Below are positions 18,701 to 27,500 of a stretch of DNA of 64,000 bases, one piece after another (position 1 is the first letter of the stretch; each line of letters starts with the position of its first letter). The position numbers and the translations under genes are program-made. Below the pieces are notes generated by a model. That model did no database searches and was not told the DNA's origin. It saw nothing but the letters and a program-made list of their open reading frames with translations. The DNA comes from Lewinellaceae bacterium. GTDB lineage: Bacteria; Bacteroidota; Bacteroidia; Chitinophagales; Saprospiraceae. Location of the stretch: positions 673,501 to 737,500 of the forward strand of contig JACJYE010000001.1 of the NCBI GenBank assembly GCA_020636255.1. Reading direction: 5' to 3'.

Positions 18701-20249
18701 CACCGGGCTCGGGCACCCCGGCAGAGATGAAGATGCCGATACCGCTAACGTCCAGCACTGCCCGCATCTCACCGGAGGCGCCGCTGGCCTTGTCGCCTTC
18801 GATAGAAAGAGAAAGCTGATCCAGTTCCAGGCTCAGGGCATCCGATATGGAAAGCTGCCACAGATCGGCCATTTCGATGCTCAGGCTATACGCGCCGGCT
18901 TTGGTGGCCTGGGCTTCCAGGTCGAGCACCAGAATGTCGTGGTCGATAGACAGGCCAGGGAAGAACTTGTTGAATAGATCGGAAAGGTTAAGCGGTTCTT
19001 CGGGCCCAAGGGCGCCGGTGAGGACGCCGTCGGGCAACAGGAGGCTGGTGTAGATGTTGGCGGTGCCCAGCTTCCAGATGGCCAGCATCTGGAATTGCAG
19101 CTTTCTGCTGTTGGCGGTGCTTGCGAAAGGTTTATTCAGCAGGCCGTTGAAACGGAGGCCTTCCAGCCCGATCACCCCATCGATGAAAGTATAGGTATTG
19201 CTGACCCCCATCTCGAACTCAATGGATTCGATGGCCGGGCTGGAGATGAAGAAGGCCACGGAAAAGCTGTTGAGGCTGATGTTGGCCAGTATGTCTACCG
19301 GCATGGGCAGCAGATCGCCCATTTCGTCCATATTGGTCAGGGAAACGAGGCTGGTGATGTTGGCCAGGGACAGGCCATTGGGTAGTTCGGCCGTTACGCT
19401 GGCCAGGCTGCCCCCGATGGGGACGTTGCCAATGATGTTGATCTGGATATCGCCTGCTTCGACGGCGCCGTACAATACAAGCCCACTGCTGCTTAGAACA
19501 CTGGAAGTTGTGGAAGTGTAGAGTTCAAAACCCTGAAATTCCGCTTTAAAGCCGCCTACCTCGAAACCGGATGCTACCGGAACAAAAAGGTGGATATTCG
19601 TAAGCCCATCAGCTTCTTTGGTGAAGCCATTGAAAAACTTCAGTTCTGCGACTTCTACCAAAGGGTTGATGAACGTCAGCGCTTCTTCGAAGGTTAACTC
19701 CCCAAAAAAGTTCAGGCCGCTGATGATCTGATCCTGCTGCTGGAGCAAAGGCTGTGTTTTATGGCCCAGTTCTTTAAGAATGGCGTCTATTTTGGCGGCT
19801 GTGCCGGCTACTTCCGTGCTTTGGCTGGAGATGAGCAGGCGGGGCGTGTTCAGGCCCAGGTCGCTGAAAAAGGAGGGTTGGCTGCTGCCTTGCGCCAGGT
19901 TGAAATAGGAGGGCAGATCGGGGAAACTGTTCAGGATCGTCCAGCCGCTGGCTGGTTTGGCCAGCAGCAGGGCGTGCAGGGCATTGGGAGAGCCATCCAC
20001 ATAAAAGGCCAGGTTGATCTCAAAAGTGACGTTGAGAAATGCCGCCTCGCCGATCAGGAGCAGATAATCGGGGCTGCTCTGCATGATCATCACGGCATTG
20101 TCCATCACCAGGGCTTCCAGGCCGATGGCCTGGCTCCAGCTCTCCGTAATGGCAGGCGCCTGCAGCACGTCAGCGGTGATATCGTACCGAGACTTTTCCC
20201 CCGAGGGTGTTTCGATGGCGAGGAGCCTGGTTTGTAGGGCTTGTAGCAT
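15732..20249 (-). CDS. Giant beta-rich protein with DUF6603-like domain
   Basis: 1505 aa, fourth gene of the cluster, 43 bases after the nuclease-like gene. No signal peptide. Almost the whole sequence alternates hydrophobic and polar residues as in long beta-sheets, with many short repeats of the kind LSLANITSLVSL. A Ser/Gly linker near residues 785-815 separates an N-terminal from a C-terminal half. At about residues 935-990 it reads YLGYPLGGPAFFFVEGLAAG followed by FGYNR, the signature I associate with DUF6603, a family of unknown function in bacteria and fungi. The name is from memory and needs a profile search. The extended beta character would suit a fibre, shell or groove, but no function can be assigned. 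Base composition is like that of its neighbours other than the 697-aa gene. Confidence 0.78.
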   Translation of the reverse strand: MLQALQTRLLAIETPSGEKSRYDITADVLQAPAITESWSQAIGLEALVMDNAVMIMQSSPDYLLLIGEAAFLNVTFEINLAFYVDGSPNALHALLLAKPASGWTILNSFPDLPSYFNLAQGSSQPSFFSDLGLNTPRLLISSQSTEVAGTAAKIDAILKELGHKTQPLLQQQDQIISGLNFFGELTFEEALTFINPLVEVAELKFFNGFTKEADGLTNIHLFVPVASGFEVGGFKAEFQGFELYTSTTSSVLSSSGLVLYGAVEAGDIQINIIGNVPIGGSLASVTAELPNGLSLANITSLVSLTNMDEMGDLLPMPVDILANISLNSFSVAFFISSPAIESIEFEMGVSNTYTFIDGVIGLEGLRFNGLLNKPFASTANSRKLQFQMLAIWKLGTANIYTSLLLPDGVLTGALGPEEPLNLSDLFNKFFPGLSIDHDILVLDLEAQATKAGAYSLSIEMADLWQLSISDALSLELDQLSLSIEGDKASGASGEMRAVLDVSGIGIFISAGVPEPGGGWLFAGGTAPGQELSIGDLITGLAAKFGVDDSIPEPIKAFTMQDIFASFDTGAKTFIFSCKGKLPLDEDTVLEATINVEITAIQNSTPTAYSKTFTGRITIDDYDFALLFSSDPSQNILAAVLSIEGDDASVSIQSLISQLSPDAADAIPELSVTLKQAAIIYASVQADPNTGQPASGKTLFTVGLQLGMDFTNLPLVGPMLPASASISLDEVRIMYSKGGITSADVSSAFTTAEIDITLPDVGLADGANIAGTMELGPFPLQFDLPLESGSASNGSSESNTGGSSSTGGSTSKRLPAPDSPGKWFNINKRLGPLNLARIGINFADSNLWFMADAELTLGPLTLSLLELSFGSPLDRFAPAFNLRGFGLRYASGPVEVGGLFLRIDNDAGVDPGLEVSDRFGGTAVIKTSSLTIAALGEYAMVNGEPSFYIFAYLGYPLGGPAFFFVEGLAAGFGYNRSVRIPDVSQVAQHPMIVVATEGIDNPLDLAGLLISGNYIPINLGKIFLAVGIRFTSFKLIDSFVLVIATFGDSFRLDIMGRSKLVLPTADPNASKAVTPLAEITLLLRGSFVPDEGFLGIQAQLSNDSYILSRDCTLQGGFAFFTWFDPSPYAGDFVLTLGGYHPRFNKPAHYPNVPRLGFNWRVTPQLTIKGRMYMALTPSAAMAGGSLEAVWKDGSLKASFLIGADFLISWKPYHYDAQIYVHMSISYTFWFFGEHTVSLSIGADLHVWGPEFSGVARIDLSIVSFTVEFGPTPLNPVQPISWQEFNDSFLPAANLLTLSIADGLLSTAKEETTGAEIWVINPKTFTMNTDSVLPIEQGMYDDQAGLQPLFRSRNTQFGISPMGLGASKVQTRASLAVFNNSNDDQQGYFRMRPIFKAVPRALWGTTLSAGLNKEKELVHNVLTGFTLIARPPAEAPDEMAWAYKEGLAFNAAVEEGSDFEWQDITGANTAVDTAVLLAELGLSDIGFQDGGADKVAFFELSADPLYR

Positions 20250-20292
20250 GGGTGGTTGTGGGTTTTTAGGTTGTGCTGAAAAAACCTGAATA

Positions 20293-22386
20293 TTATTTGC
20301 CTTTTTTTAGGCGCTCTCTACTTCTGGCGGTAGTGCTTGACTGCCCGGGGGTAAACGTAATTGGCTGAACAGATTTCGCAATATCATAATCCTGCATTAA
20401 CGTAGTAATTGATGCTTCATCCACTCCTTTTTTTGCCAGTTTTTCCATTATCTTTTTTTTGTACAGGCCCAGGCTATTATTGGTGGCGTGGGAGATAACC
20501 CGGTCTACGGTAGTTTCCAGTATCCTGAATTCGTTATAGTCAAAGCTTTCGCTTTGGGCATCGAATACGAAATCAAAAACTCTTTTCTTGTTGTGGAAGA
20601 TCCGGTAACGAACGTAACGGGCCAGAGGCATTATGAATAAAAATTGGTTGATGAGCTCTCGTCGTATATTGTTATCAAGAGCGTTGTTTTCCAAGAGCAG
20701 CCTGCCTAGTTTTGTTGGTGAATCAATGGGGGTTGTATTGCTACTTTTTTTTCTTGTACTTCCTGATCCTAAATTTAAAACGTACACATTAATACTGTCT
20801 TCTACGTCTCCTTCGGTTAAACCATCATCGGTGAATTGAACGTTTTCAAACAGATAAGCCGTTACCTTAAGGTTCAATGTGTGGTTTTTGTAGTCTTTCT
20901 GCCTTTGAGCCGTTTCGATGGCGAGTTGTATCGTATTACAGTGCTTTGATCCGGCGATGAAATTACCCCAATCCTCAGTACCCCCATCCCCGTGCCCAAT
21001 GAGGTGACACCATTCCTGATCAGTTCTCAATGCCAGCTGGTCTTGGGAAAGGGCGTCTAAATGCGTCCAATTGAGCTTTTTGTGGCTTTGCCAGGCGCCA
21101 GATTGGAAATCATTCAATCTTCCCAAAACAAATTGAGTGAACTGGGTGGCGGAGATTTTATTGGGGTCAACTCTGGGGTTGTTTCCTGGCCTTGCGTTTT
21201 GCTCAGTTGCCCAAGCCTGATAAGCAGTTGAAAAATTCGAATCGCTGTTCAATGATCTACCCATCACAGCGCCAGCATCTTCTCTTTTTCTCATCGGCCG
21301 GGAAATCGGCTTTTCCCGTTTTACGGTAAAAAGATAATGTTGGATTTCTTGATCTGTTGGCTGGCCTGCGATTTTAAAAAACTGTTTATTTGGAAGGACG
21401 ATATTGTACTGGCTTGGAGCGGGATTACTTCTGGGCTTATTCCTTTTGGGGTTTAAACCTGTCTTTAGTTTTTTTCCGTACCAAACGATGCTTTCTGTAT
21501 TATTGGCTTGATCTAACTTGAATATATTGCGAGGCAAAGGAGAAACTTCATAACCTTTCTTGCGGCATTCCTCCTCAAAGGAACTTCTGGTGGGAAGGAC
21601 ACTGAAGTAGTCGTGTTCCAGTCCTATTGCCAACCCCACGGCTAAATTTCCCCCCCAAACATAATCCACTTCCGAAACCGGGTCGGCCCGCATCTGGCCG
21701 CCGCCACCGCGGGATTCCTGGGAATAGTCGGTTCTCATTCTGACTTCGAGAACACTAATGTTATTATCGTCTGACAGGAAATAAAGATACAGCCTGTTTT
21801 TCTGGGCGTCGTTTTTTATGAATGCTCCTTTGGCGGTGTCAAAAGCATAATAATAATCTGCCGGTTCTGGCTGCATCAGATATAAATAGGGCCTGTTTGG
21901 CTGAACCCGTTTAAAGCGTTTATCAGAATCTGTGTTGGAGAATGAAAAGGGCTTGCTTTGCAGCAAATCCGTTGGAGCCGAGCTTTCAAGGATATATGAA
22001 AAGTCGACAAATGCAAAGCGTATGAAATTGTCAAAGATCTCTTCGCCATCTTCGGAAAGCACAGGCGCGCCATTCTGATCGAGTATCCGAAAACGGAATT
22101 CATCGGAATAGTAGGAGGCCCAACTTATCAGCTCGTTATAAGTTGTTGTGCTGCCCGTACCAGAACTGGTAGCGGTCTGTACAATGCCATTGCCGTCAGG
22201 GCTGGAATCCCAGTTGGTAATTCTTTTAGTATCATCTTCCGCCAGAGCGTTGTTAAAGGCTTCTTTGGCATTTCTGAATAGATCATCATAATGGCCGCCA
22301 GAAGTGAAATGGGCTACAATTAGAGGGCCACTTGATAGCGATCCCATTTCCCCGTTATTATCGTATGCTTTTAATTGGTATGGCAT
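20293..22386 (-). CDS. Putative HNH/His-Me-finger nuclease protein of the cluster
   Basis: 697 aa, third gene of the cluster, 11 bases after the tail-collar gene. Residues about 458-490 read EWCHLIGHGDGG, then GNFIAGSKHCNT and QLAIETAQR. The pattern H-L-I-G-H-x-x-G-G, N-F/L-x-x-G-S-x-H-x-N resembles the core of His-Me-finger (HNH or Endonuclease NS-like) nucleases found in toxins, with H461, H464 and the later His and Asn as candidate catalytic or metal residues. The first roughly 400 residues are unrecognised and have no signal peptide. The C-terminal tail is basic (RSRERLKKGK). The gene is clearly AT-richer than its neighbours: two hand-counted 60-base stretches (20641-20700 and 21421-21480) have 24 and 23 G+C, against 34 and 36 in flanking genes. 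This suggests separate acquisition, as for an exchangeable effector. Nuclease activity is inference. Confidence 0.7.
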   Translation of the reverse strand: MPYQLKAYDNNGEMGSLSSGPLIVAHFTSGGHYDDLFRNAKEAFNNALAEDDTKRITNWDSSPDGNGIVQTATSSGTGSTTTYNELISWASYYSDEFRFRILDQNGAPVLSEDGEEIFDNFIRFAFVDFSYILESSAPTDLLQSKPFSFSNTDSDKRFKRVQPNRPYLYLMQPEPADYYYAFDTAKGAFIKNDAQKNRLYLYFLSDDNNISVLEVRMRTDYSQESRGGGGQMRADPVSEVDYVWGGNLAVGLAIGLEHDYFSVLPTRSSFEEECRKKGYEVSPLPRNIFKLDQANNTESIVWYGKKLKTGLNPKRNKPRSNPAPSQYNIVLPNKQFFKIAGQPTDQEIQHYLFTVKREKPISRPMRKREDAGAVMGRSLNSDSNFSTAYQAWATEQNARPGNNPRVDPNKISATQFTQFVLGRLNDFQSGAWQSHKKLNWTHLDALSQDQLALRTDQEWCHLIGHGDGGTEDWGNFIAGSKHCNTIQLAIETAQRQKDYKNHTLNLKVTAYLFENVQFTDDGLTEGDVEDSINVYVLNLGSGSTRKKSSNTTPIDSPTKLGRLLLENNALDNNIRRELINQFLFIMPLARYVRYRIFHNKKRVFDFVFDAQSESFDYNEFRILETTVDRVISHATNNSLGLYKKKIMEKLAKKGVDEASITTLMQDYDIAKSVQPITFTPGQSSTTARSRERLKKGK

Positions 22387-22397
22387 ATTTGTGCTTT

Positions 22398-24518
22398 TTA
22401 CAACTTCATAATAAACGCCAGCACATAATAAGGCGGGCGGTTCTCATGGGCCTGGCCGCCGCCCTCGGAGCTGATGCTATGGCTGTGGGCGCCATCGTTA
22501 AAAGTGCTGATCGTAGGCTGATCGCCAGAGCCATCAGCTCCGTTGGCGCTTCCAGTATCATACCCTCTGATCCCAATTTTGTGACTATGGGCGCCATCCG
22601 TTGCGGTGCTGCCACCGTGGTTATGGCTGGGCATTTGTCCGGTAGTAAGGGTGACTTCCCGGCTTCCTCCCGCCACATCCAGTGTTTTGTAGGCCGGCAG
22701 GTTGGCTTCCGTATTGCTGCCGGAGGCCCCATCATTACTTTGCCCCACAATAAACCGGCCCCGCAGGTCGGGTGTCAGCAATTCCATACCGGGCACCTGA
22801 TCCCATTGGGTGAGGCTGGGGGGGCTTGCTTCCTGGAAAGGCTCGATATGGCCATCGGACTTGTTTTCAAAAAACAGGTATTTGACGCCGTCGCACAGCA
22901 CCCAGCCTGCGGGGATGGCGCCGGCCTTGCCCGACCACATGATGATGCCGCCTCTGGGAATGATGCCGCCCACGCTGGCGCCGCCCTTCTCCACCTGCAG
23001 CTGTACTTCATCATGCGATTTTTTGATCGTAAAAGGCCCGATAGAAACCGCATCGGCCGCGCTGAGGGCCTTGTCGGCGGAAAGGCTGCCTTTTATCTGC
23101 ACCTTGGCCTTGTCGGCCCCCTCTGCCCCTTCTACCTGTAGGGTGCTGTCACCGGATATCACGTTCTCGGTGATCGTGTATTTCTCGTTGAAGATCACGC
23201 TGCCCGTTTTGCCGGCAATGGTGATCTCGTCGCCCTGCAGCTCGCTGTTGAAGCGAAGCGTATCGAGGGTGAGCTTTCCCGTCAGGTCCATGGTTTCGGC
23301 AATGACCTTGCCGTCTACTTCCAGTTCCGCCGTCGGATTATCCGTGCCCAGCCCTACCCATGTCCGGCGGTTGTTACCCTGTTCGCTGATGTCATCCTGG
23401 TATTTGAGGGGCGACTTTTCGATGGGCACCACAAACTGGCCGTCCCAGTAACCGGGGATGTTCTCGTAAGCCAGGTAGAGGTTAGTGAAACCTGAAGGCA
23501 TAGCGGTGATGATGCCGCTTAGCTTCAGCAGGAAATGCTCGCCTACGTCCAGGAGCGTGTCTTCACTGACGGTGAAGACCCATTGCGGCGATTGGCCCTG
23601 TAGCTGTTTCTGGACCTGCCAGAGCACTTTCCTGCCGCCTGCCAATTCGATATCGATGTCGAAGGCGGCCACGTTGTCGGAGTCGGCGATTGCCCAGGCC
23701 TCCGACAGCTCGCTGGTGTCGAAGGAGAGGATGAACTTGCTGGGGCTCTCGCTGTTGCGGCGCGTAAGGGCGATCTGTCCGTTGCGCAAAAGGTTGGAGA
23801 GTTGCAGGTTTAGCCGGTTGGCCGTATGGCCGTTATTGATGATGGTATTGGAACTGACAAAGCTGGCGTTCATCGGGAGCGTCCGCGCACCCTGGTTGTT
23901 GAGCACGTTGAGGCGCCGCTGCCGGTAATAGGCCCGGATCTCTTCCACTACGGTGATCTCTGCCGGCTGTGGCGACAGCAGCAGTTTTTCATCGGTTTGG
24001 GCCATCTGGTAATGCAATTCCACTCTGGAACCACGGGAGCCTCCCTCCGCCCCGGCCTTGACGTTGTGCAGCGGCAGAATGAAGGTGCCCAGTGGAGGGA
24101 CGGCCAGCCGCTCCCGCCCCTCGATATAGAGGAGGAAAAGGGAGATCGCCCCTTCTTCTATACCGGCCTGCTGAGCCTGTGCACCCTGCCACCGCCAGGG
24201 TTTGATACGCCAGTCGCTGTTGCCTACGCTGATCCAGCCGAAATAACCGGGAGAAAGGGTTCCGGGGCGGAACCGCAACTCGAAGTGGTAGCTGTCGGGG
24301 CTGGGGCGGATATCATCGAGGAAGCCCTCTTCTTTGATGACGATTTCCTTGTCCGTATTGTTTTCGATAAGCAGATAGTGGGTCGTACCCGGAAAGCTAT
24401 CGTTGACGATATAGAGCACTTCTTCCCCTTCGCTGTCGAACAATTTAAAGTCCAGAGGGTGCTCTTCATAGAACCCGGATAAGGCCAGGGCCTGTTCTAA
24501 GGATATTGTGCTCGGCAT
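22398..24518 (-). CDS. Tail-collar-domain protein of the cluster
   Basis: 706 aa, second gene of the cluster, 51 bases after the first. The N-terminal 400 residues are unrecognised beta-rich sequence. A middle part (WVGLGTDNPTAELEVDGKV onward) resembles the fibre-shaft text of phage-like proteins that often precedes a tip. The C-terminal roughly 190 residues form a phage tail-collar domain: IPRGGIIMWSGKAGAIPAGW, VLCDG, TPDLRGRFIVG, then His pairs SHNHGG, GAHSHK and GAHSHS, ending HENRPPYYVLAFIMKL. In phage fibre tips such HxH pairs coordinate iron or other metals, which is established for related tips. No signal peptide. It is probably a trimeric fibre or receptor-binding tip; its partner structure is not in this window. 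Confidence 0.85.
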   Translation of the reverse strand: MPSTISLEQALALSGFYEEHPLDFKLFDSEGEEVLYIVNDSFPGTTHYLLIENNTDKEIVIKEEGFLDDIRPSPDSYHFELRFRPGTLSPGYFGWISVGNSDWRIKPWRWQGAQAQQAGIEEGAISLFLLYIEGRERLAVPPLGTFILPLHNVKAGAEGGSRGSRVELHYQMAQTDEKLLLSPQPAEITVVEEIRAYYRQRRLNVLNNQGARTLPMNASFVSSNTIINNGHTANRLNLQLSNLLRNGQIALTRRNSESPSKFILSFDTSELSEAWAIADSDNVAAFDIDIELAGGRKVLWQVQKQLQGQSPQWVFTVSEDTLLDVGEHFLLKLSGIITAMPSGFTNLYLAYENIPGYWDGQFVVPIEKSPLKYQDDISEQGNNRRTWVGLGTDNPTAELEVDGKVIAETMDLTGKLTLDTLRFNSELQGDEITIAGKTGSVIFNEKYTITENVISGDSTLQVEGAEGADKAKVQIKGSLSADKALSAADAVSIGPFTIKKSHDEVQLQVEKGGASVGGIIPRGGIIMWSGKAGAIPAGWVLCDGVKYLFFENKSDGHIEPFQEASPPSLTQWDQVPGMELLTPDLRGRFIVGQSNDGASGSNTEANLPAYKTLDVAGGSREVTLTTGQMPSHNHGGSTATDGAHSHKIGIRGYDTGSANGADGSGDQPTISTFNDGAHSHSISSEGGGQAHENRPPYYVLAFIMKL

Positions 24519-24569
24519 AAGCCCTTATTTGGATTTGGTTAATGGAAAAAATCGCGCCGCCCGCCAGCT

Positions 24570-27500
24570 TTACTGGCTTTCGGTGGGTTTGAGCTTGAGC
24601 CACCCCTCGCGTATCCACTGTCGCTGGCCGAAGAAAGCGGCATGGGGTGAAGGTGCTTCTATGCCCTGGTAGTAGTGTTCCAGAATGAAATTGACGCGCA
24701 GTTCCATGCCTTTTTCGCCTTCCGCTTCTGCCCAGATGGCGCTCGCCGCCCGCTCTTTGGGGCCGACAATACGGGCAGGGTCGTCTGAGCCGTCGAGCGG
24801 TTGCAGCCAAAGCGTATCGGGCTGGAAGAGCAGGCTCCACAAACGCCCGCCGATGCCGTCATTAGCTTCAACAGCCGCTTTGAAGCTGCTGTATTCCAGG
24901 GGGCTAAGCGTTCTTGCCAGCTCGTCCAGATCGGGCTCGATATGTTCGAACTCCGTTCCCAGCGGCGCCCGGGCATTCACTTCGGCAGGGGTGAAGCTGC
25001 CGCCATCCTCCAGTATCCATTTTTGCCGCAGGAGTTGCCGCCACAGTATTTGCGTCAATTGCTCCGTAAAAACGGCTTTTCTGATGGTTCGGAATGAACG
25101 GATCTCGCGGTATTGGCCGGCCGTTTCCTGTTCCACCCAGCTCCACTCGTAGTTTTCCTCTCCCGGCAGTGGAATGCTGATCTGTTCCGGCGGCGTCAGC
25201 ACAGGCGCCGTCAGGAAGGTGACATCGATGGCCTGCAGTGCTTCCAGGTACTGCTCCTCTGGAATGCCGATCTCCTTGGCGGGCAGGATGCCGGTGAAGG
25301 CGTTGACCCGGGCCCGGGGGTCCAGCAGGATGCTCACCAGGGCGGGTTCGTCATCTATCGCCTGCGTCAGCGGGGCGGTATACTGGGCCGTATCGTTCAG
25401 CGGCTGGAGTACGCTGCTGGAAGAGGAAGCGGCATTGAGGTAAAAGACATCGCTGTAATGGTAATCCCCATCGTCGGCTGTTTCCGCCCAATAGCCTACC
25501 AGCCCGTCGTTGAACTGGGCTTCGGCGCCCAGGCGAATGGTGAAACGGGCCTTGGTATAATTATCGGTTTCCCGGACGCTGTCGCCATCCATGCGGTCCC
25601 GGTAAAAAGCGTTCCAGCCGTGGTGGACAGCCGGCACGCCTTTGATTTGCAAGTCGAGGCTGGCGCGCACCAGGGCCATGGGGCGGCCCATTAACAAGGC
25701 AATAGCCTGTTGTTGCTCGGAAGTTTCCGGCTCGATGGTGTCCATAACCGAATCGGTGTCGATCAGGAAGGCTTCAATAAAACCGGCATCCTGTTGCCGC
25801 AAAAAGGCGATCATCTTTTTGAGGTGGGGGTTGATGTCGGCCGTTTCCGGGCCGGTTATGCCGCCCAGGCCCCGGGCGGGCCGCCAGCGGGCGAGGTTGC
25901 CATCCCTTTCATTTTCTATGGCGCCAAGGCTGTGCCCCCGGGCATCGTAAACCATCAGGCTGATGTCGAGGAAATTGGCCAGCACCCAGCCGCAGATGGG
26001 CGAGCTGTCGGGGATGCTGTTCATCTCCACATCCGCGGTTTCGGCTGCCAGCCACCGGAAGTTGAGCCGCGCAGGCTGTGCCAGCCGCATGGGCAGCGGG
26101 ATCTGCACGACGCTGGAAAGGCCGCTCACCTCGATGGGCGACAAGGTCGTGCCGAGCAGCTCGGCCCCGTCGTCAGGGTCGAAGAAATCGAGTTGGCGGT
26201 ACTGGCCGAAGGTGTCGACGATGCGAAGCTGGTTGAGCCTCAGCTCGCCGCAGCGAATGGGCATGAAGTCGGTAAGCGGTTGGGCCGCACGTTTGAGGCT
26301 GTCGCCAATCAGCTCTTTCACTTCATCGGTAAAGCCCTGGTAATTGGCAAAGCCGATGGGGTCTTCAACGGGTAGTTGCAGGGATTCCCGCAGCATCAGC
26401 AGGGCCTGGTTAAAACCGCTGAGCGACTGGCTGAGTGCGCTAACGGTGGCCAGCTGGGCCTGGGCATCCTCCAAAGCCGTCCGGTTGGGGTCGTCCGGGA
26501 AAGCTTCGATATAATCGCGAATGCGTTGTTCCATGCCTTTCTGAGCCTGGGCTGTCAGGATGCTCCGCCCGTTGTAAATGTTCGGGTTGCGGCCGGTGAC
26601 GACCTGTGATTGGCCAGGGGCAACTTCGAGATCGACGGCATTGGGCTGTAGCAGCGTGTTGCGGATGGGGTAATCCGCCTGATAGTCGCCATCGCGGGCG
26701 TTGCTTCCGTCCTGGAGCGGGCAGGCTTCCACCTCCCATTCCATCAGGAGGGGGTTCCAGGGTTGTTGTTCCATCATCTGGGATCCGATCGCCCCGGCAG
26801 GCGGCGGGGTAACTTGTTCGGCAAGGGCAGCCATAGTATCTCTGTCGTTCAGGAAGCCACTGCTCCCAATTTCTTCCAGCATACATTCGAGCAGGCCGTC
26901 GGGCCGTTGCCGGCCGTCCTGCCCAAAGCGCAGGCTGGGCTCGGCGATAGCTCCGCTGATGAGCAATACAGGCTCGTTGGGTTGCCAGTAGCGGGGCGCG
27001 ATCTGTTTTTTCAGGGCATAACGGGAAGGGATGTCGTTATCGGCCAGCGTTTGGTTGACGGTAGCCAGGGCGTCGAGCAGGCCGCGGATGCAAAGGGCCA
27101 GCTGGGCGGCCAGGGCATCGCGTTGTGGATTGAAAGTGGCCAGGCCAACCGCTTCGAAAAGCTCGAACTGAAAGCCATCGACGCGTGTGAGCGATAGGCT
27201 GAAGTCCGGCTCCGGAGGTGTGCTGCCATGGGCCAGCCTGGGGTCTGTCAAGGCATTGAGCCGAACCGTTGCGCCGGTGAACGTTGTAGAATCATCGTCC
27301 CTGATAACCTCCTGCAGTTCCAGCTGGCCGGTATTGAGGAGCCCGTTTTTCAGGGGGGTGATGTCCTCTTTTCTGATGAAGAACCCGATCTCGTCGATGT
27401 CGGGGTAATCCTCGCGGCTATCCTGTGGCGGATAGGTCGACATCATGTATTTATACCAGTCGGAGAACAGCAGTTCCCGCAGGGCGTCCAGTTGAAAATG

